Positions 19,898 through 33,415 of a DNA stretch of 64,000 nucleotides are shown here, piece after piece; position 1 is the stretch's first letter; each line of letters opens with the position of its first letter. The notes below the pieces were generated by a model. That model had not been told where the DNA came from, made no database searches, and saw only the letters and a list, made by a program, of their open reading frames with translations. Position numbers and translations under genes: made by a program. Source of the DNA: Saccharococcus thermophilus (GTDB taxonomy: Bacteria; Bacillota; Bacilli; Bacillales; Anoxybacillaceae); assembly GCF_011761475.1 (NCBI RefSeq), contig NZ_JAASRS010000001.1, positions 1,984,001 to 2,048,000 on the forward strand, given 5' to 3'.

Positions 19898-22254
19898 TAC
19901 ACATTTGCCTCCTCGTATGTTTGCGACCCTTTCATTTCGAAAAGACAACGCTTTAATTGTTCGTAAGTTGAATATAAAAGCACGTTTTCCAGCTCCAGCT
20001 GAGCTTGTTTCAGACGATATGTCGGCGATTCGTTTAAGTCACGCTTTGCCGGCTGCGGAACAAGCGATATCACGCCGTTATGCTCGGTAATAAATCCGAG
20101 CTCTAAAAATACTTTTGCCATAAAGTGGACAGTTTCTTCCGTCCATCCACGTGCACGTGCCAGTTGGCCGCCATGTTTGGCGATATGAAACACTCCTTGC
20201 TTTCGTAAAAATGCATAAAACCATTTAAAATGGTCGCGCGTCGGCAGCGTGCGGAAAAAATGAATCTCCCTTTGATAGAATACAGCATAAATGCGCGCAG
20301 GTAAACTAGAACGTAACAACATTTTTAACATTTGTAATGACGGAGGCAGATCCAATAGCACGACGTAGCAGCCGTCCAAACAAAGAGTTTCTGCTTCTTC
20401 GCCGGAATGAATATAATGCAATTCGTCCTTAAATGATGCAATATCGGAAATTTGCTCCGTTTCTTTGCGAAACGTAATAAGCAGCCGTTTTTCTTTTGGA
20501 AGCGATGCAATGAGGGAACGAATATCCCTTTGGCCGCGAACGTCAAATAATTGGCATTCACTTACAGCGGCGTCATAAATCATCAGCTGCGGCTTGCGCA
20601 ACCCATTCCATTCATTCACAGCTAATTCGCCGACAACAGATACTTTTGCATCTGGAGCGATTTCATTATATAGATGACCAAAGCCAAACCCTATGCCATC
20701 CACAGTGGCGCCATTTTGGGCAAAAACCGCCTTTAAATGAGATTGATCGGCGCCAATGCGGCGCATCATTTCCACGGAAACATTTTCAATTAAAAAAAGC
20801 GGCTTCGCATTGCCAACGCCAAACGGCGCGAATTTTTCCAGCTGCTCGGCTGCTGACAGCGTTAAATCAGAGACGGAACAAACCGCATCGATGACCGTAA
20901 TCGGGGTGAAATCATCGTCAGACAACGTTTTATCGGCAAGAGCGTTCAGACGCTGCCGCAATTCGTCAATATGATCGATCGATAATGTCATTCCGGCTGC
21001 CATTGGGTGGCCGCCAAAATGCGGCAAAATATCACGGCATGTCGATAAGCTGGCAAAGAGGTCAAAACCATGGATGCTTCGCGCCGAGCCTTTCGCCATT
21101 CCTTTTTCAGCATCAATGCTTAAAACGATCGTTGGCCGGTAAAATTGTTCGACTAACCGGGAAGCAACGATGCCAATGACCCCCGGATTCCATCCTTCTT
21201 TCGCCACGACAAGCACTTTATTCTTGGCCGGCGGAAACTGTTTGCGGACGATTTGCGTCGCTTCTTCCGCTATTTCCGCTACTAGCTGCTGTCGTTCGCG
21301 ATTAAGGTCATCCATTTCTTTCGCAAGCCTTTTCGCTTCCGCTTCATCCTCGGTCATGAGCAGCCTTACAGCTGGATCCGCCCCGCCTAAACGTCCAACT
21401 GCATTCATCCGCGGCGCAATCACAAAGCCAACCGTCTGTTCGTTGATTTCCTTCGCTTCTATCCTGCATTGCTGCCATAAGGCGCGCAAGCCAATGCGCT
21501 TTGTGCGACGCAGTTCGTCAAGTCCTTGCGCAGCCAGCAAGCGGTTTTCTCCAGTTAGAGGCACCAAATCAGCGATCGTCCCAATTGCGACGACATCCAA
21601 TAAATGACGCGGGACATCCCCTAGCAATGCATGGGCAACTTTAAACGCTACCCCTACACCGGCTAGCTCACGAAACGGATATGTACTTCCAGGTTTTTTT
21701 GGATGAATAATTTCGTACGCTTCCGGCAACACCGGCCCCGGCTCATGATGGTCAGTAATAATAACGTCCATGCCAAGCTCATTGGCAAGAGCCACTTCCT
21801 TCGCCGCCGCGATGCCATTATCCACCGTAACAATAAGAGAAACACCTTGCTCCTTCGCGCGGCGAAAAGCGTTTTCATTCGGACCGTATCCTTCGGTAAA
21901 GCGATTGGGAATGTAAAAGTCAACGACAGCTCCGGCTTCTTTTAAAGCGCTAAGCATGACCGTTGTGCTGCATACACCATCTGCATCATAGTCACCGTAT
22001 ACTAAAATAGACTCGCCTTGCCGTATTGCCTGCTCTATCCTCGCAATCGCTCGTTCCATTCCATCGAGCAAAAATGGATCATGAAACGGCTGCTTGAGCG
22101 GATGCAAAAAGGCGTCTGCCTCTTTCGCCGTACAAACGCCGCGATGCACAAGAAGCTTGGCAATCAGCGGATCGATGTGCAACTGTTCTGCTAAATGTTT
22201 AACGATCTGTTCGTCAGGATGCTTCACATCCCAACGCGTTTTTGCTGTTAGCAT
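19897..22254 (-). CDS. recJ: Single-stranded-DNA-specific exonuclease RecJ
   Basis: RecJ degrades single-stranded DNA 5'-3' in recombination and repair. The 785-residue protein has the DHH phosphoesterase motifs ([14 protein letters not shown] at about 80-93, [11 protein letters not shown]), the DHHA1 domain with GGHPMAAG, an OB fold and the extra C-terminal region of Bacillus RecJ. Start ATG at 22254, six bases after GAGGTGG; an in-frame GTG nine bases upstream overlaps that ribosome site. It overlaps apt. Confidence 0.95.
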   Translation of the reverse strand: MLTAKTRWDVKHPDEQIVKHLAEQLHIDPLIAKLLVHRGVCTAKEADAFLHPLKQPFHDPFLLDGMERAIARIEQAIRQGESILVYGDYDADGVCSTTVMLSALKEAGAVVDFYIPNRFTEGYGPNENAFRRAKEQGVSLIVTVDNGIAAAKEVALANELGMDVIITDHHEPGPVLPEAYEIIHPKKPGSTYPFRELAGVGVAFKVAHALLGDVPRHLLDVVAIGTIADLVPLTGENRLLAAQGLDELRRTKRIGLRALWQQCRIEAKEINEQTVGFVIAPRMNAVGRLGGADPAVRLLMTEDEAEAKRLAKEMDDLNRERQQLVAEIAEEATQIVRKQFPPAKNKVLVVAKEGWNPGVIGIVASRLVEQFYRPTIVLSIDAEKGMAKGSARSIHGFDLFASLSTCRDILPHFGGHPMAAGMTLSIDHIDELRQRLNALADKTLSDDDFTPITVIDAVCSVSDLTLSAAEQLEKFAPFGVGNAKPLFLIENVSVEMMRRIGADQSHLKAVFAQNGATVDGIGFGFGHLYNEIAPDAKVSVVGELAVNEWNGLRKPQLMIYDAAVSECQLFDVRGQRDIRSLIASLPKEKRLLITFRKETEQISDIASFKDELHYIHSGEEAETLCLDGCYVVLLDLPPSLQMLKMLLRSSLPARIYAVFYQREIHFFRTLPTRDHFKWFYAFLRKQGVFHIAKHGGQLARARGWTEETVHFMAKVFLELGFITEHNGVISLVPQPAKRDLNESPTYRLKQAQLELENVLLYSTYEQLKRCLFEMKGSQTYEEANV

Positions 22255-22311
22255 GTATCCCACCTCAACTCTTCCTATTATACAAAAAGGAAAAAAGGGT
22301 GGGCAATGAAG

Positions 22312-23214
22312 TTACGAGTTTTTTTCCGGACGATAAGGATTGATGTGCACCATCACATTTTCCACGCGCGGAAGCGCCAGCAGTTTTTCCTTCACTTTTT
22401 TGCCGATGCGGTGCCCTTCTTCAACGGTAATAAAAGGATCGACAGCAATTTTTAAATCGACAATGACGTAATGCCCATGTTCGCGCGCATGCAATTCATG
22501 AATTTGTTTGACATCGGGGAACGACAATACGGCCTTGCGCAAATATTCCGTTTCCTCTTCATGCAATACATGGTCGATCGCCGTATGAGTCGATTCCTTT
22601 CCTAACTCCCATGCCATTTTTAATACGAGAAGAGAAACGAACAAACCGGCAATCGGATCGGCATATATCAGCCAGCCGATCCCCCATCTTCCGCCTGTGA
22701 TCGCCGCGCCAACGCCGATGAGGGCGGCAATCGAGGAGAAAACGTCCGAACGATGTTCATAAGCGTTGACGATAATGGCGTCGCTGTTTAATTTTTTTCC
22801 TAGGCGATATTTATAGCGAAACATCGCTTCCTTTACCACAATTGAGATGACTAACACATATACCGCGATCATTTCCGGCGGCCTGAGCGGCTGAAAAAAA
22901 GCAAGCACGGCCGATCGTCCGATTTCTATCCCAATGATAAATAAAAGCACCGCGACAACAATCGCCGCAATGGACTCGGCTTTCCCGTGACCATATGGAT
23001 GATCCTCATCCGGCGGCCGCCTCGCCGCGCGCAAACCAATCCATACCGCGAGCGATCCGGCGACATCGGAGGCGGAATGGACGGCATCGGCAAGCAGCGC
23101 CTTGCTGCTGCCTAACACTCCCGCCACTCCTTTAACAACGGCCAGCGCAACATTGCCGACGATTCCAACGATGGCGGCAAATTCCGCTTGATGAAAACGT
23201 TCTTCCTTTTTCAC
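22312..23214 (-). CDS. Cation diffusion facilitator family transporter
   Basis: A 300-residue metal/proton antiporter. Helices 1-6 are visible, with the CDF metal-site motifs HSASDV in helix 2 and the HPYGHGKAE loop, then RSDVFSS in helix 5, and a C-terminal cytoplasmic domain ending NVMVHINPY. The metal (Zn, Mn, Fe or Co) cannot be told from the sequence with confidence. Start GTG at 23214 after AAAGGAG. It lies between secDF (after a terminator) and recJ. Confidence 0.92.
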   Translation of the reverse strand: MKKEERFHQAEFAAIVGIVGNVALAVVKGVAGVLGSSKALLADAVHSASDVAGSLAVWIGLRAARRPPDEDHPYGHGKAESIAAIVVAVLLFIIGIEIGRSAVLAFFQPLRPPEMIAVYVLVISIVVKEAMFRYKYRLGKKLNSDAIIVNAYEHRSDVFSSIAALIGVGAAITGGRWGIGWLIYADPIAGLFVSLLVLKMAWELGKESTHTAIDHVLHEEETEYLRKAVLSFPDVKQIHELHAREHGHYVIVDLKIAVDPFITVEEGHRIGKKVKEKLLALPRVENVMVHINPYRPEKNS

Positions 23215-23327
23215 GCCCCCACTCCTTTCTATTCCATGTCTGCTTTCTATAGTTTATAGTTTATCCGTTTTTTCGCCCCCTCAATAAAGAAAGGATATTT
23301 TATCCGCGAACATTCCCTCTATAAACG

Positions 23328-23361
23328 AAAAAGTGCTCCGCTTCTTTACGGAGCACTTTTT
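23328..23361 (-). terminator. Terminator of secDF
   Basis: A 13-bp perfect stem (AAAAAGTGCTCCG) with an eight-base loop lies just after the secDF stop. Confidence 0.8.
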
Positions 23362-23387
23362 AATGAATCCCGCCAATGATTTCAAGC

Positions 23388-25640
23388 TTATACTTGCGGT
23401 TCCAGCTCTTTCGCGGAGCTCTTTTTCCCTTTTCCTTTTTTCAGCTGGTTTCCTTTCCAAACTACCCATAATTGCGACGCAATGCATAGCGAAGAGTAAA
23501 CACCGCATACAAGCCCGACAAGCAGGGCGATATTAAAGTTGAAAATCGCTTCGCTGCCAAAGATTAAAAGAGCGACAACGGTAAAGATAACCGTTAATAC
23601 CGTATTAATCGAGCGGGTAAGCGTTTGTTGCAGCGCTCTGTTGACAATATGTTTCAAATCGTCTACCGTTTTCACTTTCCGCTTTTTCATCAAATCGCGG
23701 ATGCGGTCAAACGTAACGATCGTATCGTTGATCGAGTAACCGATGATCGTCAGCACCGCGGCGATAAACGTCAAATCCACCTCCAACCGAGTCAGGCTGA
23801 AAAAGGTGATGATGAAAAACGCATCGTGAAGCAGCGCGATAATCGCCGCCAGCGCCATATATAGCTCAAAGCGGATCGTCACGTAAATAATAATTCCAAG
23901 CGAGGAAATCAGCACAGCAATAAACGCGTTGCGCGCCAATTCTTTTCCAACGACCGGCGACACCGTGCTTACGTTCGGCTCAGAGCCGTACTTTTGTTTA
24001 AAATGCGTTTTCAGCTCGGCAATCTCTTTTTTGTTTAATACGCCGATAAAACGAGCCACGCCAATGTTATTGCGGTCGCCGGACAACACAACATCCTCCG
24101 GTTTCAGCCCCAGCTGCTGGAATTCTCCTTTTAGCTGTTCCGCATTGATCGGCTTGTCGCTCATCACTTCGACGCGCGTCCCGCTCGTAAAATCAATGCC
24201 AAGATTCAGCTTCATCGTCAGCAACGCAACAATTCCGGCTACCGTTAACAATCCGGAAAACAGGAAAAATTTTTTGCTATGTTTGACAAAATCCCAGCGG
24301 TCGAATTTGGTCGGCACTTCCGTATCATCTGTGGTTTCCGCGATATTTAAGATTTCCGATTTTTTTACGCCAAAATAGCCTGGTTTATTGTTCAGCCAAC
24401 GGCTGTGAACAAGCAGGCCGAGCAGCAGGCGCGTGCCATACACCGCCGTGATAAAGCTGGCTAAAATGCTGATGATGAGCATCGTCGCAAACCCTTTGAC
24501 CGAGCTTGTCCCGTAAATGAAAAGAACGACACCAGCAATAATCGTCGTGACGTTCGCGTCCAAAATCGTCCTAAACGCCCCTCTATTTCCTGAACGGAAC
24601 GCCGACATAATTGACTTGCCGAGCTTAATCTCCTCTTTAATCCGCTCATACGTAATGATGTTGGCGTCTACCGCCATTCCGACACCTAAAATAAGCGCGG
24701 CGATTCCCGGCAGCGTCAACACGCCGTTCATCCAATCAAAAATAAGAAGAATCAAGTAAATATACACCAACAACGTGATGACTGCGATAACCCCCGGCAG
24801 GCGGTAAAATAAAATCATAAACAGGAAAATAGCAACAACACCGATAATGCCGGCTAAAATCGTTTTTTGCAGGGCGTTTTGGCCAAACTGTGCTCCGACC
24901 GATGTCGAGTAAATTTCTTTTAACTCGACTGGAAGCGCGCCAGCATTAAGCAAATCGGCTAATTGTTGCGCCTCCTTAACGGTGAAATTGCCTACGATGG
25001 AGACATCGGTTTGGTCAAATACCTGGTTTACCGCTGCTGCAGAAATAAATTTTGGATGGGCCTTTCCGGCCTCTTTTCGATAGGAGTCTTTTCCCTCTTT
25101 AAAATCAAGCCAAATGACCAACAAGTTGTTTGGCGGTCCCATTTTATATACTTTTTCTGTCACTTGTTTAAATTTATTCGCATCTTTTAATTTAATCGCG
25201 ACACTTGGTTTTCCGTTTTCATCGAACGACAGCTTTGCTCCGCCTTGGACAAGATCGCTTCCATCCATTAACACGTTGTCATTGACGTCGCGGAACGTTA
25301 ATTTGGCTTGCGTCGATAAAATTTCGCGCGCTTGATTTTGGTCCTTAACCCCAGCAAGCTGAACGCGAATGCGGTTTTTTCCTTCGATTTGAATGTTAGG
25401 CTCGCTTACACCGAGCACGTTAATCCGCTTGTTTAACGCGCTGACCGTGCTTTTTAGCGTTTCTTGGTCGATCTTATCGCCCTTTTTTGCCGGCTTTACT
25501 TCATAAAGCACTTCAAAACCGCCTTGCAAATCAAGGCCTAATTTCATGTTATGTACAATTCCTTGAATCGTCGGCCCCATCACTCCTACAAAAAGCAAAA
25601 GCAACAGGAAAAACGCGACAATGCGACTGCGTTTCACCAT
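23388..25640 (-). CDS. secDF: Fused protein-export membrane protein SecDF
   Basis: SecDF uses the proton gradient to help complete protein translocation through SecYEG. The 750-residue chain is the single-polypeptide SecD-SecF fusion of Bacillus. The SecD half runs to about residue 420 (LGLDLQGGFEVLYEV at the start; IAALILGVGMAVDANIITYER in helix 4) and the SecF half follows (LNLGIDFTSGTRVEV; IIGYSINDTIVTFDRIR). About twelve membrane helices are expected. The tail is lysine-rich. Start ATG after AAGGAGG. YajC, its accessory protein, is encoded about 3 kb away in this window. Confidence 0.96.
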   Translation of the reverse strand: MVKRSRIVAFFLLLLLFVGVMGPTIQGIVHNMKLGLDLQGGFEVLYEVKPAKKGDKIDQETLKSTVSALNKRINVLGVSEPNIQIEGKNRIRVQLAGVKDQNQAREILSTQAKLTFRDVNDNVLMDGSDLVQGGAKLSFDENGKPSVAIKLKDANKFKQVTEKVYKMGPPNNLLVIWLDFKEGKDSYRKEAGKAHPKFISAAAVNQVFDQTDVSIVGNFTVKEAQQLADLLNAGALPVELKEIYSTSVGAQFGQNALQKTILAGIIGVVAIFLFMILFYRLPGVIAVITLLVYIYLILLIFDWMNGVLTLPGIAALILGVGMAVDANIITYERIKEEIKLGKSIMSAFRSGNRGAFRTILDANVTTIIAGVVLFIYGTSSVKGFATMLIISILASFITAVYGTRLLLGLLVHSRWLNNKPGYFGVKKSEILNIAETTDDTEVPTKFDRWDFVKHSKKFFLFSGLLTVAGIVALLTMKLNLGIDFTSGTRVEVMSDKPINAEQLKGEFQQLGLKPEDVVLSGDRNNIGVARFIGVLNKKEIAELKTHFKQKYGSEPNVSTVSPVVGKELARNAFIAVLISSLGIIIYVTIRFELYMALAAIIALLHDAFFIITFFSLTRLEVDLTFIAAVLTIIGYSINDTIVTFDRIRDLMKKRKVKTVDDLKHIVNRALQQTLTRSINTVLTVIFTVVALLIFGSEAIFNFNIALLVGLVCGVYSSLCIASQLWVVWKGNQLKKGKGKKSSAKELEPQV

Positions 25641-25827
25641 CGTGAAAAAATCCTCCTTCAGCTCATCTTCCCACTAAGGGCCCGTCTCACTCCGCCAACG
25701 GGAAAAATCATTGTTACAGATTATCTGTTTCGTTTGCGACAGCTAGTTTTGTATCCGCCGGCATCAAGATATCTCTCAATATCCCCATTATGAAACAGCA
25801 AACGAAAACTGTCAATTTCCTACATCA

Positions 25828-26121
25828 CTATAATAATTCCTTCAACATGGCTTCTAAATCATCATCACCCGCCAAACGCTGTTCTTTATAGGATTGCATC
25901 GTAATAAATGACATATATTCGCCGATTTGTAGCGATAAAATATCACTGACAAGCTCATATAATTTTCTTTCTTCCCCATTTTTCCACTTTTTTTGCAATA
26001 GGCATTCCCATATTTGTTCCATGGTCACTTGCTTGTAGCCAAGCAAGCGAAATTCGTCATACTTGCATTGCAACGCCGGCATCAGCAGTTCACGCAATTC
26101 CTTTTGTTTTTCCTTTTCCAT
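25828..26121 (-). CDS. comN: Post-transcriptional regulator ComN
   Basis: ComN (YrzD) in B. subtilis post-transcriptionally affects the comE competence operon and localises to division sites. The 97-residue helical protein has the conserved core YDEFRLLGYKQVTMEQIWECL followed by …KKWKNGEE. I place the start at ATG 26121, which gives the family length and lies behind AAAGGAG; an in-frame ATG at 26166 has no ribosome site. It sits between secDF and the divergent spoVB, as in B. subtilis. Confidence 0.85.
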   Translation of the reverse strand: MEKEKQKELRELLMPALQCKYDEFRLLGYKQVTMEQIWECLLQKKWKNGEERKLYELVSDILSLQIGEYMSFITMQSYKEQRLAGDDDLEAMLKELL

Positions 26122-26237
26122 TTTCTCCTTTTCTCCCCCTGCGCAATCGCCCACAATACTTGTCATGCTTGTTTATATGTACTGCATATAGTTAATTGTA
26201 TAAAAGATTATGGCATTTGAGAAGGTAGGGAGAGGCG

Positions 26238-27800
26238 ATGTCTAAATTTTTACAAGGAACGATGATTTTAATTGTTGCCGGCTTCATTACAAGAATACTT
26301 GGCTTTGTCAATCGCATTGTTGTTGCACGCGTCATCGGCGGAGAAGGCGTCGGCTTATATATGATGGCGATGCCGACATTAGTGCTTGCCATTACTATTA
26401 CGCAAATGGGGCTCCCTGTTGCCATTTCCAAACTCGTCGCGGAAGCGGAAGCCATCGGTGACCGAGAAAAGGTGAAAAAAATTCTCGTCGTCTCGTTAAC
26501 GATTACCGGTGCGCTTAGTGTAGTCTTCTTCCCTGCGATGATCTTGCTCGCCCCGTTGTTAGCACGAACGTTATTCACCGACCCGCGCACCTATTATCCA
26601 TTAATCGCCATCGCTCCAGTCGTCCCAATCGTCGCCATTTCTTCCGTTTTGCGCGGGTATTTCCAAGGGAAACAGCAAATGAAACCATACGCCTATTCCC
26701 AGGTTTTGGAACAAATCGTCCGCATCAGCTTAATCGCCATATGTACGAAAGCGTTATTGCCGTACGGCATTGAATACGCCGCTGCCGGCGCCATGTTCTC
26801 CTCGGTAATCGGCGAATTGATGTCGCTAGTATATTTGCTTTGTATGTTTCGATTGAAGAAATCGATGAAACTGCGGACAAAATTTTTCCATTATGTAAAA
26901 GCCGAAAAAGAGACGTTTGCCAGTTTAATGCGCATTGCTTTACCAACGACAGGAAGCCGCCTCATCGGTTCGCTTTCCTGGTTTTTCGAGCCGATCGCCG
27001 TCGCCAACAGCCTGGCCATTGCCGGGGTGGCAACGAGCCTGGCGACAAAACAATACGGCCAGCTGACCGGTTACGCGCTCCCGTTATTAATGCTGCCTTC
27101 CTTTATTACGTATTCGTTGTCGACTTCGCTCGTCCCCGCCATCAGTGAAGCGATGGCGCAAAGGCAGATGCTGCTAATGGAGCACCGCATTCAGCAGGCT
27201 ATGCGCCTTTCGCTTGTGACAGGCGGTCTTTCTGTCGCCGTTTTATACGTATTTGCCGAACCGCTGATGCAATTGATGTATGGAACAAGCGAAGCGACGA
27301 TGTTTGTCAAAGTGATGGCACCGCTTTTCCTTTTCTATTATTTTCAAGGTCCGCTGCAAGCCGTGTTGCAAGGTCTTGATTTAGCCAATGCAGCGATGAT
27401 CAACAGCCTGATCGGTGCGGTGGTAAAGCTCGCTTGCATTTTCGCACTCGCCACCCAGCCTCGTTTAGGAATTATGGGGGTGGCGTTAGCGATTGCCATC
27501 AATACGGTGCTTGTCACTCTGCTTCATTTTGCAACAATGATGAAGGTGGTGTCCTACTCCATTTATGTCATGGAATATATGAAAGCATTTTTATCGATTA
27601 TTGCCGCAGGGGTTATCGGATATGTATCCTTTCACTATTCTTTCGCTTCCCTCCCGCTTTCGCTGCAAACATCGGCATCTATCATCGTTACCATTATCGT
27701 TTACTTGCTTCTATTAATCATTTTTCAATTAATTAAGCGGGAAGAGCTTGCCTATATTCCGGGAGTCAGCCTTTTCGTTGCGAAAAAAAACCGCAAATAG
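26238..27800 (+). CDS. spoVB: Stage V sporulation protein B (lipid flippase family)
   Basis: SpoVB belongs to the MOP/MurJ-like exporter family and is required for spore cortex synthesis, presumably moving lipid-linked precursor across the outer forespore membrane. The 520-residue protein starts KFLQGTMILIVAGFITRILG, has about fourteen membrane helices and the typical QMGLPVAISKLVAEAE loop. Start ATG after GGGAGAGG. It is divergent from comN and followed by a small membrane protein gene. Confidence 0.92.
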   Translation: MSKFLQGTMILIVAGFITRILGFVNRIVVARVIGGEGVGLYMMAMPTLVLAITITQMGLPVAISKLVAEAEAIGDREKVKKILVVSLTITGALSVVFFPAMILLAPLLARTLFTDPRTYYPLIAIAPVVPIVAISSVLRGYFQGKQQMKPYAYSQVLEQIVRISLIAICTKALLPYGIEYAAAGAMFSSVIGELMSLVYLLCMFRLKKSMKLRTKFFHYVKAEKETFASLMRIALPTTGSRLIGSLSWFFEPIAVANSLAIAGVATSLATKQYGQLTGYALPLLMLPSFITYSLSTSLVPAISEAMAQRQMLLMEHRIQQAMRLSLVTGGLSVAVLYVFAEPLMQLMYGTSEATMFVKVMAPLFLFYYFQGPLQAVLQGLDLANAAMINSLIGAVVKLACIFALATQPRLGIMGVALAIAINTVLVTLLHFATMMKVVSYSIYVMEYMKAFLSIIAAGVIGYVSFHYSFASLPLSLQTSASIIVTIIVYLLLLIIFQLIKREELAYIPGVSLFVAKKNRK

Positions 27801-27867
27801 ACTTCTAAACATGTCCGCAGCAGAATATACTTTGGTGAAATGGATTATCGGCGACGGGGGGAGAAAG

Positions 27868-28242
27868 ATGTCAAGGTTAGGAACGGCTGTTGTTTACGGC
27901 ATCGTAACTATTTTCATATTGGCAGCTTTTATTAGCTTCTTTTTATCCCTTATACTCAAATGGACCGACATACAAGAATCTTCGCTAACGTGGGTTATTT
28001 TTGCTGGATCGCTTCTTTCCATGTTCATCGGCGGGGTGGTAGCCGGCGGAAAAGGAAAAGAAAGAGGCTGGCTAACCGGCGGGATTACTAGTTTATTATT
28101 TACCGTCATCGTATTTCTTTTTCAATTTTTAGGATTGGAAAAATCTTTCACCTTGGAACAATGGATCTATCATCTCATCTTTTTCGTCGCGGCGGCACTC
28201 GGCGGCATCGTTGGCGTCAATCTGAAAGCATCGCGCGGCTAA
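27868..28242 (+). CDS. TIGR04086-family membrane protein (YrzE-like)
   Basis: The 124-residue protein has four hydrophobic helices (residues about 8-30, 40-62, 70-90, 98-118) and matches the small membrane family next to spoVB in Bacillaceae. Function is unknown. The start is ATG 27868, behind GGGGGGAG; a frame extending to 27748 overlaps spoVB and lacks a ribosome site. Confidence 0.8.
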   Translation: MSRLGTAVVYGIVTIFILAAFISFFLSLILKWTDIQESSLTWVIFAGSLLSMFIGGVVAGGKGKERGWLTGGITSLLFTVIVFLFQFLGLEKSFTLEQWIYHLIFFVAAALGGIVGVNLKASRG

Positions 28243-28286
28243 AAGAAAAACGGCTACCTCTCCTATTGGTAGCCGTTTTTCTTTTA
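28243..28286. terminator. Bidirectional terminator between YrzE-like gene and yajC
   Basis: An approximately 17-bp stem (AAAAGAAAAACGGCTACC) with a short loop has A/T tracts on both sides and separates convergent genes. Confidence 0.85.
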
Positions 28287-28559
28287 TTTTTTATTACTTT
28301 CCGCCACTACTTCGCGCACCGCTGAGCGGTCATATGTAAGACGGGTGCCATCGCCTGCCCGAATCACGACTTTGTCTTCATCGACGGAATCGATGATCCC
28401 ATGCAAACCGCCAATCGTGATGATTTTATCTCCTTTTTTCAAGTTCGCCTGCATTTGCTGAACCGCACGCTGCCGTTTTTGCTGCGGCCGAAGCAACAAG
28501 AAGTAAAAAATGACAAAAAACAGGATAATCGGCAATAAATTTGCAATCACTGGATTCAT
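28284..28559 (-). CDS. yajC: Preprotein translocase subunit YajC
   Basis: YajC is a small accessory protein of the SecDF-YajC complex. The 91-residue protein has one N-terminal membrane helix (IANLLPIILFFVIFYFLLL) followed by RPQQKRQRAVQQM and a small beta-rich cytosolic domain (KGDKIITIGGLHGIID). It ends the ruvAB-queA-tgt-yajC run. Confidence 0.95.
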   Translation of the reverse strand: MNPVIANLLPIILFFVIFYFLLLRPQQKRQRAVQQMQANLKKGDKIITIGGLHGIIDSVDEDKVVIRAGDGTRLTYDRSAVREVVAESNKK

Positions 28560-28582
28560 CCGTTTCCCTCCTTTCCCGATCG

Positions 28583-30771
<2,189 letters not shown>

Positions 30772-30786
30772 GCTGCTCTCCTTTCT

Positions 30787-30989
30787 TTAGCGAAACCTTC
30801 CTAGCACATAGAAAATAAGCGACAGCACCACGCTTAGCAAAATTGACGTGACAACCGGAAAATAAAACGTCACATTTCCTTTACGGATCACAATGTCTCC
30901 AGGAAGCCGGCCTAGTTTAATAAACTGCATGACAAAGCCGATGATAATCAACACCACGCCAATTGTCATAATGAATTTAGGCAGGCTGT

Positions 30990-30993
<4 letters not shown>
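30787..30993 (-). CDS. DUF2905 family small membrane protein
   Basis: A 68-residue protein with two membrane helices (residues 5-25 and 45-66) joined by the conserved loop [21 protein letters not shown], the hallmark of DUF2905. Its start overlaps the ruvB stop (ATGA), so it is translationally coupled. B. subtilis has the counterpart yrzS at this site. Function unknown. Confidence 0.88.
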
Positions 30994-31991
<998 letters not shown>

Positions 31992-32006
31992 CTTCCACCC
32001 CTCCCT

Positions 32007-32609
32007 TTATTTCAGCAGCTGCTGCAGCGCGCGCTTCACATACTGCTCGGTAGATAAACTTTCTTTCCTTAGCGCCGGTATCACTTTTTGAATTTCCCGT
32101 TCCCCGTAGCCGAGCGCCTTTAATGCCTCGATGGCCTCCTCAAGCGCAGCGGCATAAAGCGATTCCGCCCCCTCCTGATGGGGAGCGAGGCCAGCACGCG
32201 GCGTAGGCGCAATCGCCGCCAGCTTTCCTTTTAAATCGAGAATCATTTGCCGGGCCGTTTTTTTTCCGACCCCAGGAAACTTGCATAAAAACGCTTCATT
32301 TTCTTGTTCGATCGCTTCAATCAGCTGCTCTGGCTGTCCCACGGCTAAAATCGCCAGCCCTCCTTTAGGGCCAATTCCGGACACTTGCAATAGTTTGGCA
32401 AACAGCATTCGCTCCTCGCGGGTGCGAAAACCGTACAAAGCAATGAGATCTTCACGTACGTATTGATATGTATAAACCGTTACGATCGTATCGCGGTTTT
32501 CTTGAAAAGAAAACGGATTGGGCGTAAAGATTTGGTATCCAACGCCATTGTTGTCGATGACAATATATTCCGGACAAACGTAATCCACATACCCGCGGAC
32601 AAATTCAAT
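32007..32609 (-). CDS. ruvA: Holliday junction protein RuvA
   Basis: RuvA binds four-way junctions and loads RuvB. The protein has an OB domain ([20 protein letters not shown]), two helix-hairpin-helix motifs ([26 protein letters not shown]) and the C-terminal RuvB-binding domain. I place the start at TTG 32609, seven bases after GGAGAGGAG; this gives 200 residues and the family N-terminus. An in-frame ATG at 32648 adds charged sequence absent from the family. Confidence 0.94.
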   Translation of the reverse strand: MEFVRGYVDYVCPEYIVIDNNGVGYQIFTPNPFSFQENRDTIVTVYTYQYVREDLIALYGFRTREERMLFAKLLQVSGIGPKGGLAILAVGQPEQLIEAIEQENEAFLCKFPGVGKKTARQMILDLKGKLAAIAPTPRAGLAPHQEGAESLYAAALEEAIEALKALGYGEREIQKVIPALRKESLSTEQYVKRALQQLLK

Positions 32610-32708
32610 CAACGCTTTGCTCCTCTCCTTTTCCTTCTGCCTTCTCATTGTATCATACCATTACATTATAGCAAAAAGCGAATGTATATTCCTGTTTCAA
32701 ACATAAAA

Positions 32709-32733
32709 AAAGACTTACCTTAAGATAAGTCTT
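32709..32733 (-). terminator. Terminator of bofC
   Basis: A 9-bp stem AAAGACTTA around an eight-base loop with a TTTTTTT tract on the minus strand lies at the bofC stop. Confidence 0.75.
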
Positions 32734-32734
32734 T

Positions 32735-33220
32735 CTATCGGATCACCGCAAAATGGCGATATGTTTCAATCACGTCTTGATATTGCGATTTGGAGAGGAC
32801 GCGAATTCCTTTTTTCAATTGTTCTTGCTGACGGCTTTCCAGCTTTTTCACATCAATTTGAAAGAAAGATTGGATAATCTTATTGGAACGGGTCGGTTTT
32901 CCGTTAAAAATCGACAACGTCCCATCTTCCGTAATTCCGAAATAGCCGTTTGCCTTTAAGAGCGGGGAAATATCGTTTACCGTTTTGCGGAATACAATCG
33001 TTCGATCATCCATATTAATCAGCTGCCAGTCCTTATATTTTTTCCATATCTCTTTCAGCGAAACAACCGTTTCTTCTTTCGTTTCTTGGCTCACCTCTCC
33101 ATCAAGGTATTGCTGTTGCAAAACCACCGTCATTTTTACGGAATCTGATGCGGCAGCAACATTGCCAATAGGCAGCGCCGATAACAACATCACCATGAAG
33201 AAAGCGGCAAGAATTCGCAT
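32735..33220 (-). CDS. bofC: Forespore regulator BofC
   Basis: BofC is secreted from the forespore into the intermembrane space and restrains the SpoIVB signal that triggers sigma-K activation. The 161-residue protein has a signal peptide (about residues 1-23, ending GNVAA) and the BofC-specific domains including NGYFGITEDGTLSIFNGKP and SFFQIDVKKLESRQQEQL. ATG 33220 abuts AGGAG; the purine-rich GAGAGG eight bases upstream is the better ribosome site. It is followed by ruvA after a terminator, as in B. subtilis. Confidence 0.92.
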   Translation of the reverse strand: MRILAAFFMVMLLSALPIGNVAAASDSVKMTVVLQQQYLDGEVSQETKEETVVSLKEIWKKYKDWQLINMDDRTIVFRKTVNDISPLLKANGYFGITEDGTLSIFNGKPTRSNKIIQSFFQIDVKKLESRQQEQLKKGIRVLSKSQYQDVIETYRHFAVIR

Positions 33221-33376
33221 CTCCTTTTCCTCTCTTTCAAGATAAAATGAACCATATGTCTATTTCTATTTTCGCCTATATGAGCAATTTTATCCATTTT
33301 CTCCCCTCCATTCTGCCGTTATTATTTTCGCGAATTGGCATTTCTATGTAGCATTTATCGAATAATGGCGAAAAAA

Positions 33377-33404
33377 ATCCCGATGTCTCAAGACATCGGG
33401 ATTG
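33377..33404 (-). terminator. Terminator of yebC
   Basis: A 13-bp perfect stem AATCCCGATGTCT with a two-base turn and TTTTTTT on the minus strand follows the yebC stop. Confidence 0.8.
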
Positions 33405-33415
33405 GGTTTCATTGT